DNA of 64,000 nt from Pedobacter cryoconitis (GTDB lineage Bacteria; Bacteroidota; Bacteroidia; Sphingobacteriales; Sphingobacteriaceae): assembly GCF_014200595.1 (NCBI RefSeq), contig NZ_JACHCG010000001.1, forward strand, positions 1,860,001-1,924,000, read 5' to 3'. Below, in pieces: positions 18,175 to 28,183 of the stretch (its first letter is position 1; each line of letters begins with the position of its first letter). A model generated the notes under the pieces. It was given only the letters and a program-made list of their open reading frames with translations, ran no database searches and was not told the origin of the DNA. The position numbers and the translations under genes are program-made.

Positions 18175-18858
18175 ATGAGTTCCAGGGATATCTTCTTAGC
18201 CGCATGTAACCAGCTTAATGATGGATTGGCCGGATTCGGATTCAAAGCCAGTCAGAAGGGAGCTTGTCTGAAAAAGATCAGTATTCATAAAGAGTTTACT
18301 TTTGAAATTAGTTTCCAGTCCAGTACCTTAAACAGTAATGGTTATGTTAAACTATTACCACACATTCTAATCACCTCCAGGCGCTTAAAAAAGTGGCTGA
18401 AAGCGCAAACCGATGATGTTTATAGCAATGATATTATTTATAGTAATCAATTTGGATATATTTCTCATTTTCAGGAGTGGAAATCATGGAATGTTTCGGG
18501 GATCAGTCAGGAGAAAGCAATTGCAGAGGTAATCGATGTTATAAAAACTTATGCAATCCCTATTTTCGATCTCTTTGAAGATATAAATAGTACCATACAA
18601 TTTTTGATGAATAAGGGAACGAAGTTTAATCGTTATACAGCTCAATCATTAACTCCTTTAGCTTTTATGCTTTGTTTTGCTTCAAAAGAAGAAGCTCAAT
18701 GTTTTTTTGATAACTATCTTATTGGTGCACCGGGTAAACGTTTAATACTGAGTCTTTATAAAGAATTAGAAGAAGGAAAAGCGGTTGATTTAATGCATGC
18801 TGAGTTTGTGGATGCATTCGCTATTAAACTAGCTTTTCTCCAGGGATTAAAAATATAA
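18175..18858 (+). CDS. Hypothetical cytosolic protein, 227 aa
   Basis: No signal peptide or membrane segment. The N-terminal half is beta-rich and resembles DUF4304-type proteins in its start (FLAACNQLNDGLAGFGFKASQKG). The C-terminal half is helical. It stands alone on the plus strand between two leftward units, preceded by a 204-nt gap. A short imperfect hairpin with a T-run (about 18865-18896) follows and overlaps the end of the convergent PepSY gene. No function can be assigned. Confidence 0.6.
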   Translation: MSSRDIFLAACNQLNDGLAGFGFKASQKGACLKKISIHKEFTFEISFQSSTLNSNGYVKLLPHILITSRRLKKWLKAQTDDVYSNDIIYSNQFGYISHFQEWKSWNVSGISQEKAIAEVIDVIKTYAIPIFDLFEDINSTIQFLMNKGTKFNRYTAQSLTPLAFMLCFASKEEAQCFFDNYLIGAPGKRLILSLYKELEEGKAVDLMHAEFVDAFAIKLAFLQGLKI

Positions 18859-18878
18859 AAACTCAAAAAGCAGGAGTC

Positions 18879-19985
18879 TTAAGACCTCTGCTTTTTAAGT
18901 TTCTTTTTCTTCCCTCTTTTCAGCCAGATGATAAAACCGGTTATCGGTAAACCCGCCGCAATCAGACTGACTATCGTCGCTACGATCTTACCAAACAGAC
19001 CGAACATTTGCCCGGTATGCAGATTGTAATTACCAGCTTCAATCCAGTCGGCCCGGTTAAAATCTTTATAAAGTTTAGAGCGGATCAATTGTCCATTCTC
19101 CGGGCTATAAAAAAATGTATTCCGTTTTCGCGCCCATTCCGCAGGATAATTTAACCTTAACCTGAGATTGCCATCTTTACGGATAGATAAATTGGTCAGG
19201 ACAGCACCTGGATATTGTACGATTGCCTGCCTGTATATACGCTCATAATGTTCTGGAATAGTTTCCGCAATTACGGGTTGTCTGACAGGTGCTGCTTTTA
19301 CACCTTCTGTTAATTTTGATCCGCTAAAAAAACTTACTGCGGTCTTTACTTCTTTGAAACCAAAATAAAGCCCTGACAAGGCACTCACCAGTAAAATACC
19401 GGATGCATAAAATCCTAATACATTGTGTAAATCGTAATTGACCCTTTTAAAAGAAGCTCCCCATTTAATCGTAACAGCTTGTTTAATCAATCTCATCTGA
19501 CCAGGGAACCATAAAATAAGACCAGAAATCAGCATAATTACAAAAATTACTACAGACCACCGGATGATAAATTTTCCCGTATCTCCTAAAAGCAGAGACG
19601 TATGGATATCTTCAACGGTCACTAAGAAATCTGGCTTCGTTTTCTTAACCAGGCTTCCATTGTAAGGATTCAGGTAATAAACATGATGTTTACCAGTTGT
19701 CAAACTCACTGTCGCATTGGGAGCAGTATTATTAATTTCAATACCAGTAACCTTTTGACCGGGAGCAATTTTTTCAAATTCCTCTAAAAGTTTAGCTAAG
19801 CCGGCCTGCTGTTGCTGTTGAACCGGAACAAAAGCATAATCTTTTTGCAGGTAATCCCTGATCTCCTGCTCAAAAACATACATACAACCTGTTATACCGA
19901 TAATCACCACGATAATTCCGGTAAAAAGCCCTAACCATAAATGGATCAGCCCAACTGCCTGTTTAAATTTTTTATTTAATTTCAT
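18879..19985 (-). CDS. PepSY-associated inner-membrane protein
   Basis: A 368-aa PepSY-TM protein with an N-terminal helix (GLIHLWLGLFTGIIVVIIGITGC), a PepSY-like periplasmic domain, two central helices (about 140-165 and 190-215), a second periplasmic section and a last helix near 335-355 followed by a Lys-rich tail. These proteins accompany siderophore receptors and probably help reduce or release iron. Its ATG shares one base with the stop codon of the upstream receptor (TAATG), so translation is coupled. Confidence 0.87.
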   Translation of the reverse strand: MKLNKKFKQAVGLIHLWLGLFTGIIVVIIGITGCMYVFEQEIRDYLQKDYAFVPVQQQQQAGLAKLLEEFEKIAPGQKVTGIEINNTAPNATVSLTTGKHHVYYLNPYNGSLVKKTKPDFLVTVEDIHTSLLLGDTGKFIIRWSVVIFVIMLISGLILWFPGQMRLIKQAVTIKWGASFKRVNYDLHNVLGFYASGILLVSALSGLYFGFKEVKTAVSFFSGSKLTEGVKAAPVRQPVIAETIPEHYERIYRQAIVQYPGAVLTNLSIRKDGNLRLRLNYPAEWARKRNTFFYSPENGQLIRSKLYKDFNRADWIEAGNYNLHTGQMFGLFGKIVATIVSLIAAGLPITGFIIWLKRGKKKKLKKQRS

Positions 19986-22339
19986 TAGAAAGAATAACCA
20001 GCTGCAAGATTAAAACGACGTCCATTTCCCCTGGTATACACAGAATTATTTCCATAAAACTGGGAAATACTTGGATAATAAGCTTTGTTCAATAAGTTTT
20101 CTAATCCAAGACTAAGCTTTAAAGCTTTTGATGCCTGGTAAACCGTGGCCAGGTTAAAAAGGTTATAAGCCTTTACAGGGCCTTCCCCAATTAAATATTT
20201 ACCCGTAGTTGCATTCGGTTTAAAACGGTCCCTGTTTCCAACTCTCATCCAGTTCACATCAATTGATAAGTTTTTAATACCAGAATATTTCAGGTAAAGT
20301 GTGGATTTGGAAGGAGGGATGCGGGTTGTGTTTAAATAAACATCCTGCGCACCATCAAACTTTCCATCATCATCTACATCACCTTTTCCTTCTACATAAG
20401 CGTAATTTCCACCCACTGAAAGTTCTCTGGTCACTGCATAATCTGCCTGGAACTCATAGCCCCAAACGCGTTCAGGAATCCTTTGAGAAATATAAACCCC
20501 GTTGACCTCCAGTAAATTCGCACCTAATTTAGAAGTACTGATATAGTAAGCCGCACTAATATTTACCGGGCCCAGCGCACTGCTAAAACCAGCCTCGTAA
20601 TTGTTTACGATAATAGGTTTGGTCTGTAATTGAGAAAGTGTATTACTTTGAGCTGCACGCAGCACTCTGCCCAGTTCGAATACCGAAAAAGACTGCGCGT
20701 AACTTATAAAAGGATTGAATAGCCTGCTTGCTGAATATCTTGCACCCACATTAAATACCAGCGCATTATAATTAAGCGTACCACCTTTAACCGCAATACT
20801 ACCGGCATTGTTGGCGCCAGTAGCCAGCGTATTGAAATCATCTACTTTGATATTGATATTTTCTACTCTTAAACCGCCTTTAATAGTTAAATCTTTAAAA
20901 ATATTGGCAGTAGCTTGCAGGTAGGGAGCAACGTTGACCATATTCATATCTGGTACCCAAACCCGGCCGTCTGTCAGATTCTGAGACGTTTTATCGTTCA
21001 TCAGATCGACACCATAATTCAGTTGCATCAATAAATTTTCTGATATAGGAAGGGGGGTATTCAAGTTTACCCTGGCACCTTTTTTAACAGATTTAATCGC
21101 TGATTGACCACCTTCATAAAAGGAAGCTACATTGGAATAAATAGTATAAAAGTCTTGTAAATATACATTGGCTTGCAAGTCTGTTTGACCAAATACCTGC
21201 TTGTTGCTATATTGAAGATTGGCATTGTGGTTATAGCGCGTCCCTTCATCTTCTCCTTTACGTGTACCGTGAACCCCGATTGCTGGTTCTTGTCCATATA
21301 TTCCATTTTTTAAAACGTAATCAGAGTGTTGTCTGGAACTGAAGTAATTGTACATCAATTCTAACCTTTGTTTAGGAGAGAAATCATAACCAACTTTAAG
21401 AAATCCGTTGTAAGTCTTTGTTTCTCCTAAACCATAGTCCGGGGAAATTACCTGGTTTTTAGCATCTCTGAAAACGCCTGTTTTTTCATAAGTACCACTC
21501 ACTATATAGTCCAGTTTACGGCTTTTACCATAAAATTGTTGTACTACACAGTAACCCAGTGTACTATCTCCTTTGGTATTTCCCGTCAGGCCAAGCTGCG
21601 AATAACCACCTAATACTTTGCCAGATGCCGGTTTTTTAGTGATGTAATTGATTAACCCGCCCTCAGCACCATTGCCATATATCGCAGTCGCACCTTTGAT
21701 CACTTCAACTCTTTCAATTACCGAAGGATCTATACTGCGAATATCACGGCCACCTGCACGCAAAGGAGTAGATTGCGGGACACCATCAATCAATACCAAT
21801 ACACCTCTTCCACGTAAAGTCTGACCAGAGTTTCCTGTTTGATTGGTAGCTGCGCCAAGTCCGGGTACACTATAAGCCAGTATATTAGCCAGGTTCGGGC
21901 TGATTACTGATTGCGTATTGATGTCTTTAGCAGTTAATATGGTTACAGAAGATGGTGTTTGTGCAAGGGATTCTGCTTTTCTGCTTGCGGATACAATCAC
22001 TTCGTTTAAATCAGAATTCTTATCTTTCAGTATGAATGCAACTTTTAACGTATCATTTGCTTTCACCACTAACTGAGTTTCGTTAGTTTCAAATCCTGTC
22101 ATAGAGATCCGTACAGTATAAGTTCCAGCAGCAATTCCCCTGAGCTGAAAATGACCTGTTTTATCTGAAGATGTTTTTATGTTGAGTTTTTTGATTTGTA
22201 TAGTGGCGTAACTTATCTTTTGATGAATACTATCAGTTACACTTCCAATCAGTATACTTTGTCTGCTTTGAGCCTGTGTTACAAAAGGGAATACGAAAAG
22301 AAAAAGGGTAGAGAATAAGAGTAAAAGTTTGAGCTTCAT
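19985..22339 (-). CDS. TonB-dependent siderophore-type receptor
   Basis: Outer membrane receptor, 784 aa. It has a signal peptide ending VTQAQ, a carboxypeptidase-regulatory-like domain (about 25-110), a plug (about 125-235) with VIVSASRKAESLAQTPSS, LRGRGVLVLIDGVPQ and IERVEVIKGATAIYGNGAEGG, and a barrel ending in AAGYSF. It is followed by a coupled PepSY-TM gene, the usual arrangement for ferric-siderophore uptake. I did not find a clear Fur box, but the promoter is well formed. Confidence 0.88.
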   Translation of the reverse strand: MKLKLLLLFSTLFLFVFPFVTQAQSRQSILIGSVTDSIHQKISYATIQIKKLNIKTSSDKTGHFQLRGIAAGTYTVRISMTGFETNETQLVVKANDTLKVAFILKDKNSDLNEVIVSASRKAESLAQTPSSVTILTAKDINTQSVISPNLANILAYSVPGLGAATNQTGNSGQTLRGRGVLVLIDGVPQSTPLRAGGRDIRSIDPSVIERVEVIKGATAIYGNGAEGGLINYITKKPASGKVLGGYSQLGLTGNTKGDSTLGYCVVQQFYGKSRKLDYIVSGTYEKTGVFRDAKNQVISPDYGLGETKTYNGFLKVGYDFSPKQRLELMYNYFSSRQHSDYVLKNGIYGQEPAIGVHGTRKGEDEGTRYNHNANLQYSNKQVFGQTDLQANVYLQDFYTIYSNVASFYEGGQSAIKSVKKGARVNLNTPLPISENLLMQLNYGVDLMNDKTSQNLTDGRVWVPDMNMVNVAPYLQATANIFKDLTIKGGLRVENINIKVDDFNTLATGANNAGSIAVKGGTLNYNALVFNVGARYSASRLFNPFISYAQSFSVFELGRVLRAAQSNTLSQLQTKPIIVNNYEAGFSSALGPVNISAAYYISTSKLGANLLEVNGVYISQRIPERVWGYEFQADYAVTRELSVGGNYAYVEGKGDVDDDGKFDGAQDVYLNTTRIPPSKSTLYLKYSGIKNLSIDVNWMRVGNRDRFKPNATTGKYLIGEGPVKAYNLFNLATVYQASKALKLSLGLENLLNKAYYPSISQFYGNNSVYTRGNGRRFNLAAGYSF

Positions 22340-22355
22340 CTATATTGGTTTCCGG

Positions 22356-22386
22356 CAAATATACTTTTATCTGGATTTAATACAAA
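22356..22386 (-). promoter_or_regulatory. Promoter of the siderophore receptor operon
   Basis: On the minus strand TTTG (22386-22383), a 19-nt spacer and TATATTTG (22363-22356) match the Bacteroidota consensus TTTG-N19-TAnnTTTG, 16 nt upstream of the start codon. Confidence 0.7.
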
Positions 22387-22597
22387 TAAGACAGGAAAGA
22401 CTCATAGTTAAGCCATGAGTTTTAAAATTGTTTTAGCTAAATAATACTGACAAGAATTAAATATTTCAACAGGTTTTTCGTACTGCTAATAATTTATTTC
22501 CAGTTTTTGAAATTGATGCATTCTAAAACCGCTAATTTTTCAGAATAGATTAAAATCAGGATTACTGAGATTTTGTGTAAAAAAAGAGTTATCCAGA

Positions 22598-23080
22598 TTA
22601 AAATGGGCTGTATAACAAAATAAGCTGTTCAGCAGACTTAACATTGGAAATGGTTAAAGTGACTGAATTATCATTTTTATCAGTAATGCGGATACCCTTA
22701 CCGCCCAGTGTCAGATAACCCACTCCATAATGTGTACTGAATTTTCTTCCCCAGCCTTTAAATTCCATGGCAGGATCAAATTTAATGAGCTCAATTGTAT
22801 TAATCTCTGCCCATGCATAGTGTATACTTTTTCTATGGTATGGTCTATATTTAAATTGAATGCCATCCTGATCAACGACCAGCGTCAATTTGGGGATTTG
22901 CAATAGAGTCAATACAACAATATTGAGCGTAATGATAGTAAAACATAATATCATAATTATGCGATCATTTTCTCTGATCCCATAACCTAGCAGGACAGTG
23001 AATAGTAACAGAACAGGGATAAAGCTGATTAGGAAAACAGGTTGAAATAATTTGGTTGTTTCTTTTAATTCCTTAGTCAT
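22598..23080 (-). CDS. Membrane protein with PH-like C-terminal domain
   Basis: A 160-aa protein with two adjacent transmembrane helices (about 13-33 and 38-60), then a beta-rich region (DQDGIQFKYRPYHRK; YAWAEINTIEL) typical of bacterial PH-like or DUF6141-like membrane proteins. Isolated gene with no functional context. Confidence 0.65.
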   Translation of the reverse strand: MTKELKETTKLFQPVFLISFIPVLLLFTVLLGYGIRENDRIIMILCFTIITLNIVVLTLLQIPKLTLVVDQDGIQFKYRPYHRKSIHYAWAEINTIELIKFDPAMEFKGWGRKFSTHYGVGYLTLGGKGIRITDKNDNSVTLTISNVKSAEQLILLYSPF

Positions 23081-23265
23081 TCAGGATATTGATTTTTATG
23101 AATCGTAAACGTAGCTTTAAGTATGACCATGATTCCAATTTATTACGTATACCGTACTATATTTTACGTGATTCAGGTTTGTTTGAAAAATAAATTGCTT
23201 TAACATCGTTAATAATGTAGATTAACAGCTATATCCAAATAATAGTCAAAAAATCTCTTACTCCA

Positions 23266-23901
23266 ATGATCGCACAAAAGGAACTATTAGTCTTTCTTAT
23301 TGCAGCTATTGCAATGTCCATCACACCCGGACCCAATATGATTTACCTGATTTCACGTTCTATTACACAAGGGAAAAAAGCAGGAATAACCTCACTTTCA
23401 GGAGTGGTTTGTGGATTTCTGTTCCATATCACTATGGTTGCATATGGTTTGACCGCTGTGTTGATTGCAGTACCTTTCTTGTTTACAACACTGAAGGTAT
23501 CTGGGGCTTTATATTTAATTTATCTGGCGTTGCAGGCTATAAAACCAGGTAATGCGGGAATTTTTGCTGTACAAAATAACCTGCCCGATGATAGACCTGT
23601 CAAGCTATTTACGATGGGCTTTCTAACTAATTTATTGAATCCTAAGATGGCTGTTTTTTATTTATCGCTGTTCCCGCAGTTTATCAGACCAGAAGCTGGC
23701 CATATCGTTGCACAGTGCTTTCAATTGGGTTCTCTTCAGATGCTGGTGAGTATGTTAGTCAATCTTACCGTTATTCTAGTTGCTGCAAAGGCTGCCATTT
23801 GGTTTAGTGCAAATCCAGTATGGGTCAGGGTACAAAAGTGGGTTATGGCTAGCGTTTTAGTTGCTCTTGCAGCCAAAATGATGTTGACAAAGGCAAAATA
23901 G
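23266..23901 (+). CDS. LysE/RhtB family amino-acid exporter
   Basis: Inner-membrane exporter of 211 aa with six predicted helices. The family signature is ITPGPNMIYLISRSITQGKKAG near the first helix, and FLTNLLNPKMAVFYLSLFPQF lies in the middle. Members export amino acids or homoserine-like compounds; substrate unknown. It is followed after 31 nt by a MmcQ/YjbR gene and may be co-transcribed with it. Confidence 0.9.
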   Translation: MIAQKELLVFLIAAIAMSITPGPNMIYLISRSITQGKKAGITSLSGVVCGFLFHITMVAYGLTAVLIAVPFLFTTLKVSGALYLIYLALQAIKPGNAGIFAVQNNLPDDRPVKLFTMGFLTNLLNPKMAVFYLSLFPQFIRPEAGHIVAQCFQLGSLQMLVSMLVNLTVILVAAKAAIWFSANPVWVRVQKWVMASVLVALAAKMMLTKAK

Positions 23902-23932
23902 TTGTATAGAATTAGCATATTTGAATTTAGAT

Positions 23933-24283
23933 ATGAACATAGAAGAATTAAGAGATTATTGTCTGTCAAAACCAGGATCAACAGAGGGGCTTCCTTTTGG
24001 AGAAGAGACCCTGGTTTTTAAAGTTGGTGAGAAAATATTTTTGCTTGTTGGCCTTACCGAAGCAAATCGCTTTAATGCTAAATGTGACCCTGAACGTGCA
24101 ATTACTCTGCGTGAACAATACGAAGAGATCATTCCAGGCTATCATATGAATAAAAAACACTGGAATACCGTTTATATGAATGGCCGTCTCACTTTAAAGC
24201 AATTGCGTGAGATCATAGATCATTCTTATGAATTGATATTTAACAGTCTGCCTAAAAAAAAGCAGGAGGAAATTGAGGGTTAA
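23933..24283 (+). CDS. MmcQ/YjbR family protein
   Basis: A 116-aa double-wing DNA-binding-like protein (CyaY-like fold). Recognised by LRDYCLSKPGSTEGLPFGEETLVFKV, GEKIFLLV and the C-terminal pattern HMNKKHWNTVYMNG followed by IDHSYELI. I use the ATG at 23933; a TTG at 23921 is possible but unnecessary. Function of the family is not established. Confidence 0.88.
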   Translation: MNIEELRDYCLSKPGSTEGLPFGEETLVFKVGEKIFLLVGLTEANRFNAKCDPERAITLREQYEEIIPGYHMNKKHWNTVYMNGRLTLKQLREIIDHSYELIFNSLPKKKQEEIEG

Positions 24284-24402
24284 TAACCGTTGTCTGTAAG
24301 ATATGCCTCCAGTGCGTATTTAAAGATTAATGTCATAAAATGGCATAAAATCAGGTGGTTATAGTGCATGTTTAAGCAGATTTCAATAATTTTATAGTTG
24401 AA

Positions 24403-24798
24403 ATGAAAAAAGCACTGTCCATACTACTGTTACTTTTATATACTACAACCAGTTTCGGTTTTAGTGTAAAGGAGTTTTCTTGCTGTGGACAACTGAGCAA
24501 AGTTTCTTTTAGTGTTCAGCAGGATGTTAATGAAAAATATAGCAGACACAGTGAAAAGGAGAGCTGCTGTGAAAATCAATTAAATAATTTACAAGTAAAC
24601 GATACTCACATTCTTTCATGCCAATCTGCAAGCCAGGTTAAGCATTTCACCAACCTGTTTATATCAACTTTTGGGAATTACTATCGTACGCCAGTTTTAA
24701 CAGGAATTGAGAGTGTATCAATTAATAATCCGACTCATGCACCTCCAATACACGGTGAGGTTCCTATTTATATTTTTAATTGTACTTACAGAATTTGA
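24403..24798 (+). CDS. HYC_CC_PP-like small exported protein
   Basis: A 131-aa protein with a signal peptide (about 1-19), two Cys pairs (FSCCGQ and ESCCEN), a later single Cys in HILSCQ and a C-terminal APPIHGEVPIYIFNC. This matches the layout of the small HYC_CC_PP family of Bacteroidota. The clustered Cys and His suggest metal binding in the periplasm, which is inference. It precedes another secreted protein gene by 110 nt. Confidence 0.55.
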   Translation: MKKALSILLLLLYTTTSFGFSVKEFSCCGQLSKVSFSVQQDVNEKYSRHSEKESCCENQLNNLQVNDTHILSCQSASQVKHFTNLFISTFGNYYRTPVLTGIESVSINNPTHAPPIHGEVPIYIFNCTYRI

Positions 24799-24908
24799 GC
24801 ATACCCACCAAATATTAAACGAGTATTTCTCCTTGTTTAAACTCTGATTATTTACACTTGAAAATAATCAATTAACCCTGTTTTTTACTTCATATCAAAA
24901 ACTCAAAT

Positions 24909-25502
24909 ATGAAATCTTCAAAATTTTTAATGATCCTGCCTGTCCTATTTTTATCAAATCTATTTGTGCAGGCTACAACACTGAATACAATAGCAGCCGA
25001 TCCTGAAAGTGGAATTTATCTAACTGCTGCTGATTATAAAAACAACCAGTTACACCTTGCTGGTGACTTATCAACAAATAATAAACTCCGTTTAAATGAT
25101 TTTTTTGGTGAGAAGACACTTACCGTTAGTCATAAAGGACAAAATCATGAATTCTCAAAAGATAGTATCTATGGCTATAGAGATAAACATGGGAGTGACT
25201 ACAGATTATACAGGAGCTACAGTACTCCATATAAAATATTGGAAAATGGCAGGATTGTTATTTACGAAACCAAGCAGCCGGGTAATAAACAAAATGGTTT
25301 CAAACCGTTAGTTCGCTACTATTTCAGCAATGGAGCGGATGGGGAAGTTTATTTACTATCCTTAGTTAATCTTAAAAAAAGCTTTAAAGACCAGCCAGCT
25401 TTTGATATTATAGATGCTAATTTTCAAACTGATTATGATTTGATAAAATATGACAACTATCATTATGTATTCAGAATTAACAAGCTTTTAGCAAAATTGT
25501 AA
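24909..25502 (+). CDS. Secreted hypothetical protein, 197 aa
   Basis: Signal peptide about residues 1-22 (cleaved near VQAT), then a beta-rich body with Tyr-rich strands (SIYGYRDKHGSDYRLYRSY). No enzymatic motif recognised. It follows the HYC_CC_PP-like gene on the same strand, which suggests a shared envelope role. Confidence 0.6.
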   Translation: MKSSKFLMILPVLFLSNLFVQATTLNTIAADPESGIYLTAADYKNNQLHLAGDLSTNNKLRLNDFFGEKTLTVSHKGQNHEFSKDSIYGYRDKHGSDYRLYRSYSTPYKILENGRIVIYETKQPGNKQNGFKPLVRYYFSNGADGEVYLLSLVNLKKSFKDQPAFDIIDANFQTDYDLIKYDNYHYVFRINKLLAKL

Positions 25503-25629
25503 GTTAAAAATAAGCTGTAATTATGTCGCAAATCGCCCTTAAGATTGGCCTGATTATGGTTGTTTTTTGCCTGTTTTTCTGTCAACTTTAGTTAACTTAT
25601 CAATGCTTTTAAAGGCAAAAATATCAATT

Positions 25630-26088
25630 ATGAATTTGAATCAACTGGCAGTTACCGCTAATCGGGAAAATTTAGCAAAGCTATTTCTGACACTAAATGC
25701 TGAGAACAAACCACAATGGGGTATAATGGAACCACAGCAAATGGTAGAGCATCTGATTAAACAGGTATCTTATACAAATGGGAAGAGACAACCATTCTGT
25801 GAGGTTCCTGAAGAGCAAGCAAAATCAGCTAAACAAGCTTATATCTATGCTGATCTCGAGATACCAAAAAATGCGATATCAGGAGGGGTTCCCGACCCAT
25901 TAATTTATTCGGATTTGGAGAATGCTATTAATCAGTTATTGAAAGAACTGGAAGATTTTGATAATTATTTTAAGGAATCAGGAATGACAGTGATACATGG
26001 TGGATTCGGCGCCATGAATTATGAAGAATGGGTGTTCTGGCACAGTAAGCATTTTAAACACCATTTGGAGCAATTTGGCTTAATATAA
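25630..26088 (+). CDS. DUF1569 (DinB-like) protein
   Basis: A 152-aa helical protein related to the DinB/DUF1569 family. Conserved His residues sit in MEPQQMVEHLIKQV and at the C-terminus in WHSKHFKHHLEQFG, where the family binds metal. I chose the ATG at 25630 because the preceding 21 codons from a TTG look unrelated. Function unknown, possibly a thiol- or metal-dependent transferase like other DinB-fold proteins. Confidence 0.8.
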   Translation: MNLNQLAVTANRENLAKLFLTLNAENKPQWGIMEPQQMVEHLIKQVSYTNGKRQPFCEVPEEQAKSAKQAYIYADLEIPKNAISGGVPDPLIYSDLENAINQLLKELEDFDNYFKESGMTVIHGGFGAMNYEEWVFWHSKHFKHHLEQFGLI

Positions 26089-26109
26089 AAAATCATCACA
26101 GTTTATAAG

Positions 26110-26139
26110 CAGGCAGTACTATCAGAATAGTACTGCCTG
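26110..26139. terminator. Hairpin between convergent genes
   Basis: CAGGCAGTACTAT and ATAGTACTGCCTG form a perfect 13-bp stem with loop CAGA between the stops at 26088 (+) and 26146 (-). The T-tract is short; probably a bidirectional terminator. Confidence 0.75.
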
Positions 26140-26145
26140 TTTGGG

Positions 26146-26733
26146 TTATTTCATGCTGTCATGAATCTTATTGATCATATCCAGGTGGGTTTGAACAACA
26201 GGAGTAGTTTTGGACGCAAAAGCTTTAATATCTGCATCCTTACCATCTTTGGCTTCGTCCTGCATCAATTTAAGTGTCTTTTTATGTCCGTCTACCATTG
26301 CCTCAGCATAAGCTTTGTCAAAGTCTTTACCAGATTTTTTATCGAGTTCATTCATCTTTTTCTGATGATCCTCGTCAACAGCAGCAGGTAAGGTGATGTT
26401 TTTCTTTTTAGCGATTAACATCAGTTCTTCATTAGCCTTGCCATGGTCACTCACCATCATTTTAGCAAATTCTTTAAGCTGTGCATTGGTTGCTTTAGTT
26501 AAGGCTAATTTACCCAATTCAACTTCTGCCATTCCGCCAACAGCTGCTTTTGTAGCAAATTCAGCATCGGATGGTTCAACGGCTATACCACCTGTAGCCA
26601 TTACATTTGAAGTAGTGTCTTTTGTCTTATTAAGGCTGTCAGCAGTTTCTTTGGCATCTTTAGTACCACTATTACAACTTTGAAATGCTAATGCAGCCGA
26701 AGCTATTGCAAGCGAATAAATTATTTTTTTCAT
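26146..26733 (-). CDS. DUF4142 lipoprotein
   Basis: A 195-aa protein with a lipobox (ALAFQSC, Cys about residue 20), a Thr/Lys-rich linker and a ferritin-like four-helix DUF4142 domain (about 55-190; ELGKLALTKATNAQLKEFAKMMVSDHGKAN). DUF4142 proteins are periplasmic and often stress-induced. Single gene with its own promoter region upstream. Confidence 0.87.
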   Translation of the reverse strand: MKKIIYSLAIASAALAFQSCNSGTKDAKETADSLNKTKDTTSNVMATGGIAVEPSDAEFATKAAVGGMAEVELGKLALTKATNAQLKEFAKMMVSDHGKANEELMLIAKKKNITLPAAVDEDHQKKMNELDKKSGKDFDKAYAEAMVDGHKKTLKLMQDEAKDGKDADIKAFASKTTPVVQTHLDMINKIHDSMK

Positions 26734-26858
26734 GATGTTAGTTTTTTTTGTTTTTTCTATAACACACAGATTGGCTTATAGTTTAGCAAAATTCAAAATC
26801 TCTAAACAATCGTTGATATGACGTGTTGCCATCCTATTCGAAAACTAAAATCATTCTT

Positions 26859-28016
26859 ATGAAAGCAGCAGTATTTCACAAACCAGGTGACATCAGTTAT
26901 ACAACTGTAGCCGATCCGCGGATTGAACTTGCCACAGATATCATCCTGAAAGTTACTTCTACAGCCATTTGCGGCTCTGACCTTCACATTTTAAGCGGAG
27001 CCGTTCCACAAACTACCGACATGGTGATGGGCCATGAATTTATGGGCATTGTGGAAGAAGTAGGGGCCGAGGTAAAGAACCTGAAAAAAGGTGACCGTGT
27101 AATTGTTCCCTTTCCCATTGCCTGTGGACATTGCTTTTTCTGTAACCATGGCGCATCACCAAGTTGTGAGAATTCCAATTACAAACATTATGGGCCAAAT
27201 GGTGATATGATGGATCAAAAAGGAGCAGCGTTATTTGGTTATACCGATTTGTATGGTGGTTATTCTGGTGGACAAGCAGAATACGTACGTGTTCCTTATG
27301 GCGATGTTAGTCCAAGGATTATCCCCGATAATATAACAGATGAACAAGCACTTTTTTTGACTGATATTTTTCCAACCGGATGGTCTGGTGTAGATTGGGC
27401 ACAGCTTAAAGGTGGTGAGGTGGTTGCTATTTTCGGATCTGGCCCGGTAGGTTTGATGTCGCAGAAAGCAGCCTGGTTACATGGTGCCAGCCGGGTAATT
27501 GCCATCGATCCTTTAGATTATCGTCTTGATAAAGCAAAGGCTGTGAATAACGTGGACATTTTGAATCCGCATAAAGTTGATGTAGTCGCAGCCATCCGTG
27601 AAATGACTCAGGGCAGGGGCGCCGATGTTTGTATAGACGCGGTTGGTTTTGAGCCTGAACGTACATTTATGGATAAGGTAAAGGCAACGATAAACTTTGA
27701 AAAAGGTAGCATTAAAGTGCTTGAAATGTGCTTTGAAGCCGTACGCAGGAGTGGAACAGTTTCTATCCTTGGTGTTTATGGAAGCCCATATGACAATTTT
27801 CCACTGTTCCGGATCTTTGATAAAGGACTAACGATTAAACAAGGTCAGGCGCCAGTACTTAACCATATTGATAAATTAATAGAACTGGTGAAAGAAGAGA
27901 AGGTTGTGCTTGATGATATTATTACCCACACCTTACCACTGAGTGAAGCCGCCCACGGTTATAAAATCTTTGATGAAAAGCAGGAAGACTGTGTAAAAGT
28001 AGTCTTAAAACCATAG
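26859..28016 (+). CDS. Zinc-dependent alcohol dehydrogenase (glutathione-independent formaldehyde dehydrogenase-like)
   Basis: Medium-chain dehydrogenase of 385 aa. Catalytic zinc motifs are CGSDLHIL and GHEFMGIVEEVG. The structural zinc loop is CGHCFFCNHGASPSC. The NAD site is GSGPVGLM and the long insert near residues 250-290 is typical of the formaldehyde-dismutase/FDH-like branch. Start at ATG 26859 (MKAAVFHKPGD); the upstream extension is not family-like. Likely oxidises small alcohols or aldehydes. It stands just before the Ter-type operon but is separated from it by a hairpin. Confidence 0.9.
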   Translation: MKAAVFHKPGDISYTTVADPRIELATDIILKVTSTAICGSDLHILSGAVPQTTDMVMGHEFMGIVEEVGAEVKNLKKGDRVIVPFPIACGHCFFCNHGASPSCENSNYKHYGPNGDMMDQKGAALFGYTDLYGGYSGGQAEYVRVPYGDVSPRIIPDNITDEQALFLTDIFPTGWSGVDWAQLKGGEVVAIFGSGPVGLMSQKAAWLHGASRVIAIDPLDYRLDKAKAVNNVDILNPHKVDVVAAIREMTQGRGADVCIDAVGFEPERTFMDKVKATINFEKGSIKVLEMCFEAVRRSGTVSILGVYGSPYDNFPLFRIFDKGLTIKQGQAPVLNHIDKLIELVKEEKVVLDDIITHTLPLSEAAHGYKIFDEKQEDCVKVVLKP

Positions 28017-28026
28017 GTTTTACACT

Positions 28027-28073
28027 TGTAATACTAAATTGGAACAGTAGAAATGTCTCAATTTAGTATTACA
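28027..28073. terminator. Long hairpin downstream of the alcohol dehydrogenase
   Basis: TGTAATACTAAATTG and CAATTTAGTATTACA form a perfect 15-bp stem with a 17-nt loop, 11 nt after the stop. No T-tract. It probably terminates or stabilises the dehydrogenase mRNA and insulates the next operon. Confidence 0.6.
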
Positions 28074-28183
28074 TATTATAGCTTCCGGAATTAGTAACGC
28101 CTATCCCATACCCATATTTCTCCCTGTGTAATAACCAATTATCTGTTTATAAGGCAGTTAATGATTGTTGATTAATTGATCTG

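Noticed and set aside
22401..22419. Short dyad CTCAT/ATGAG upstream of the siderophore receptor as a Fur box
   Set aside because: Only 5-bp arms, wrong spacing and no match to the Fur consensus.
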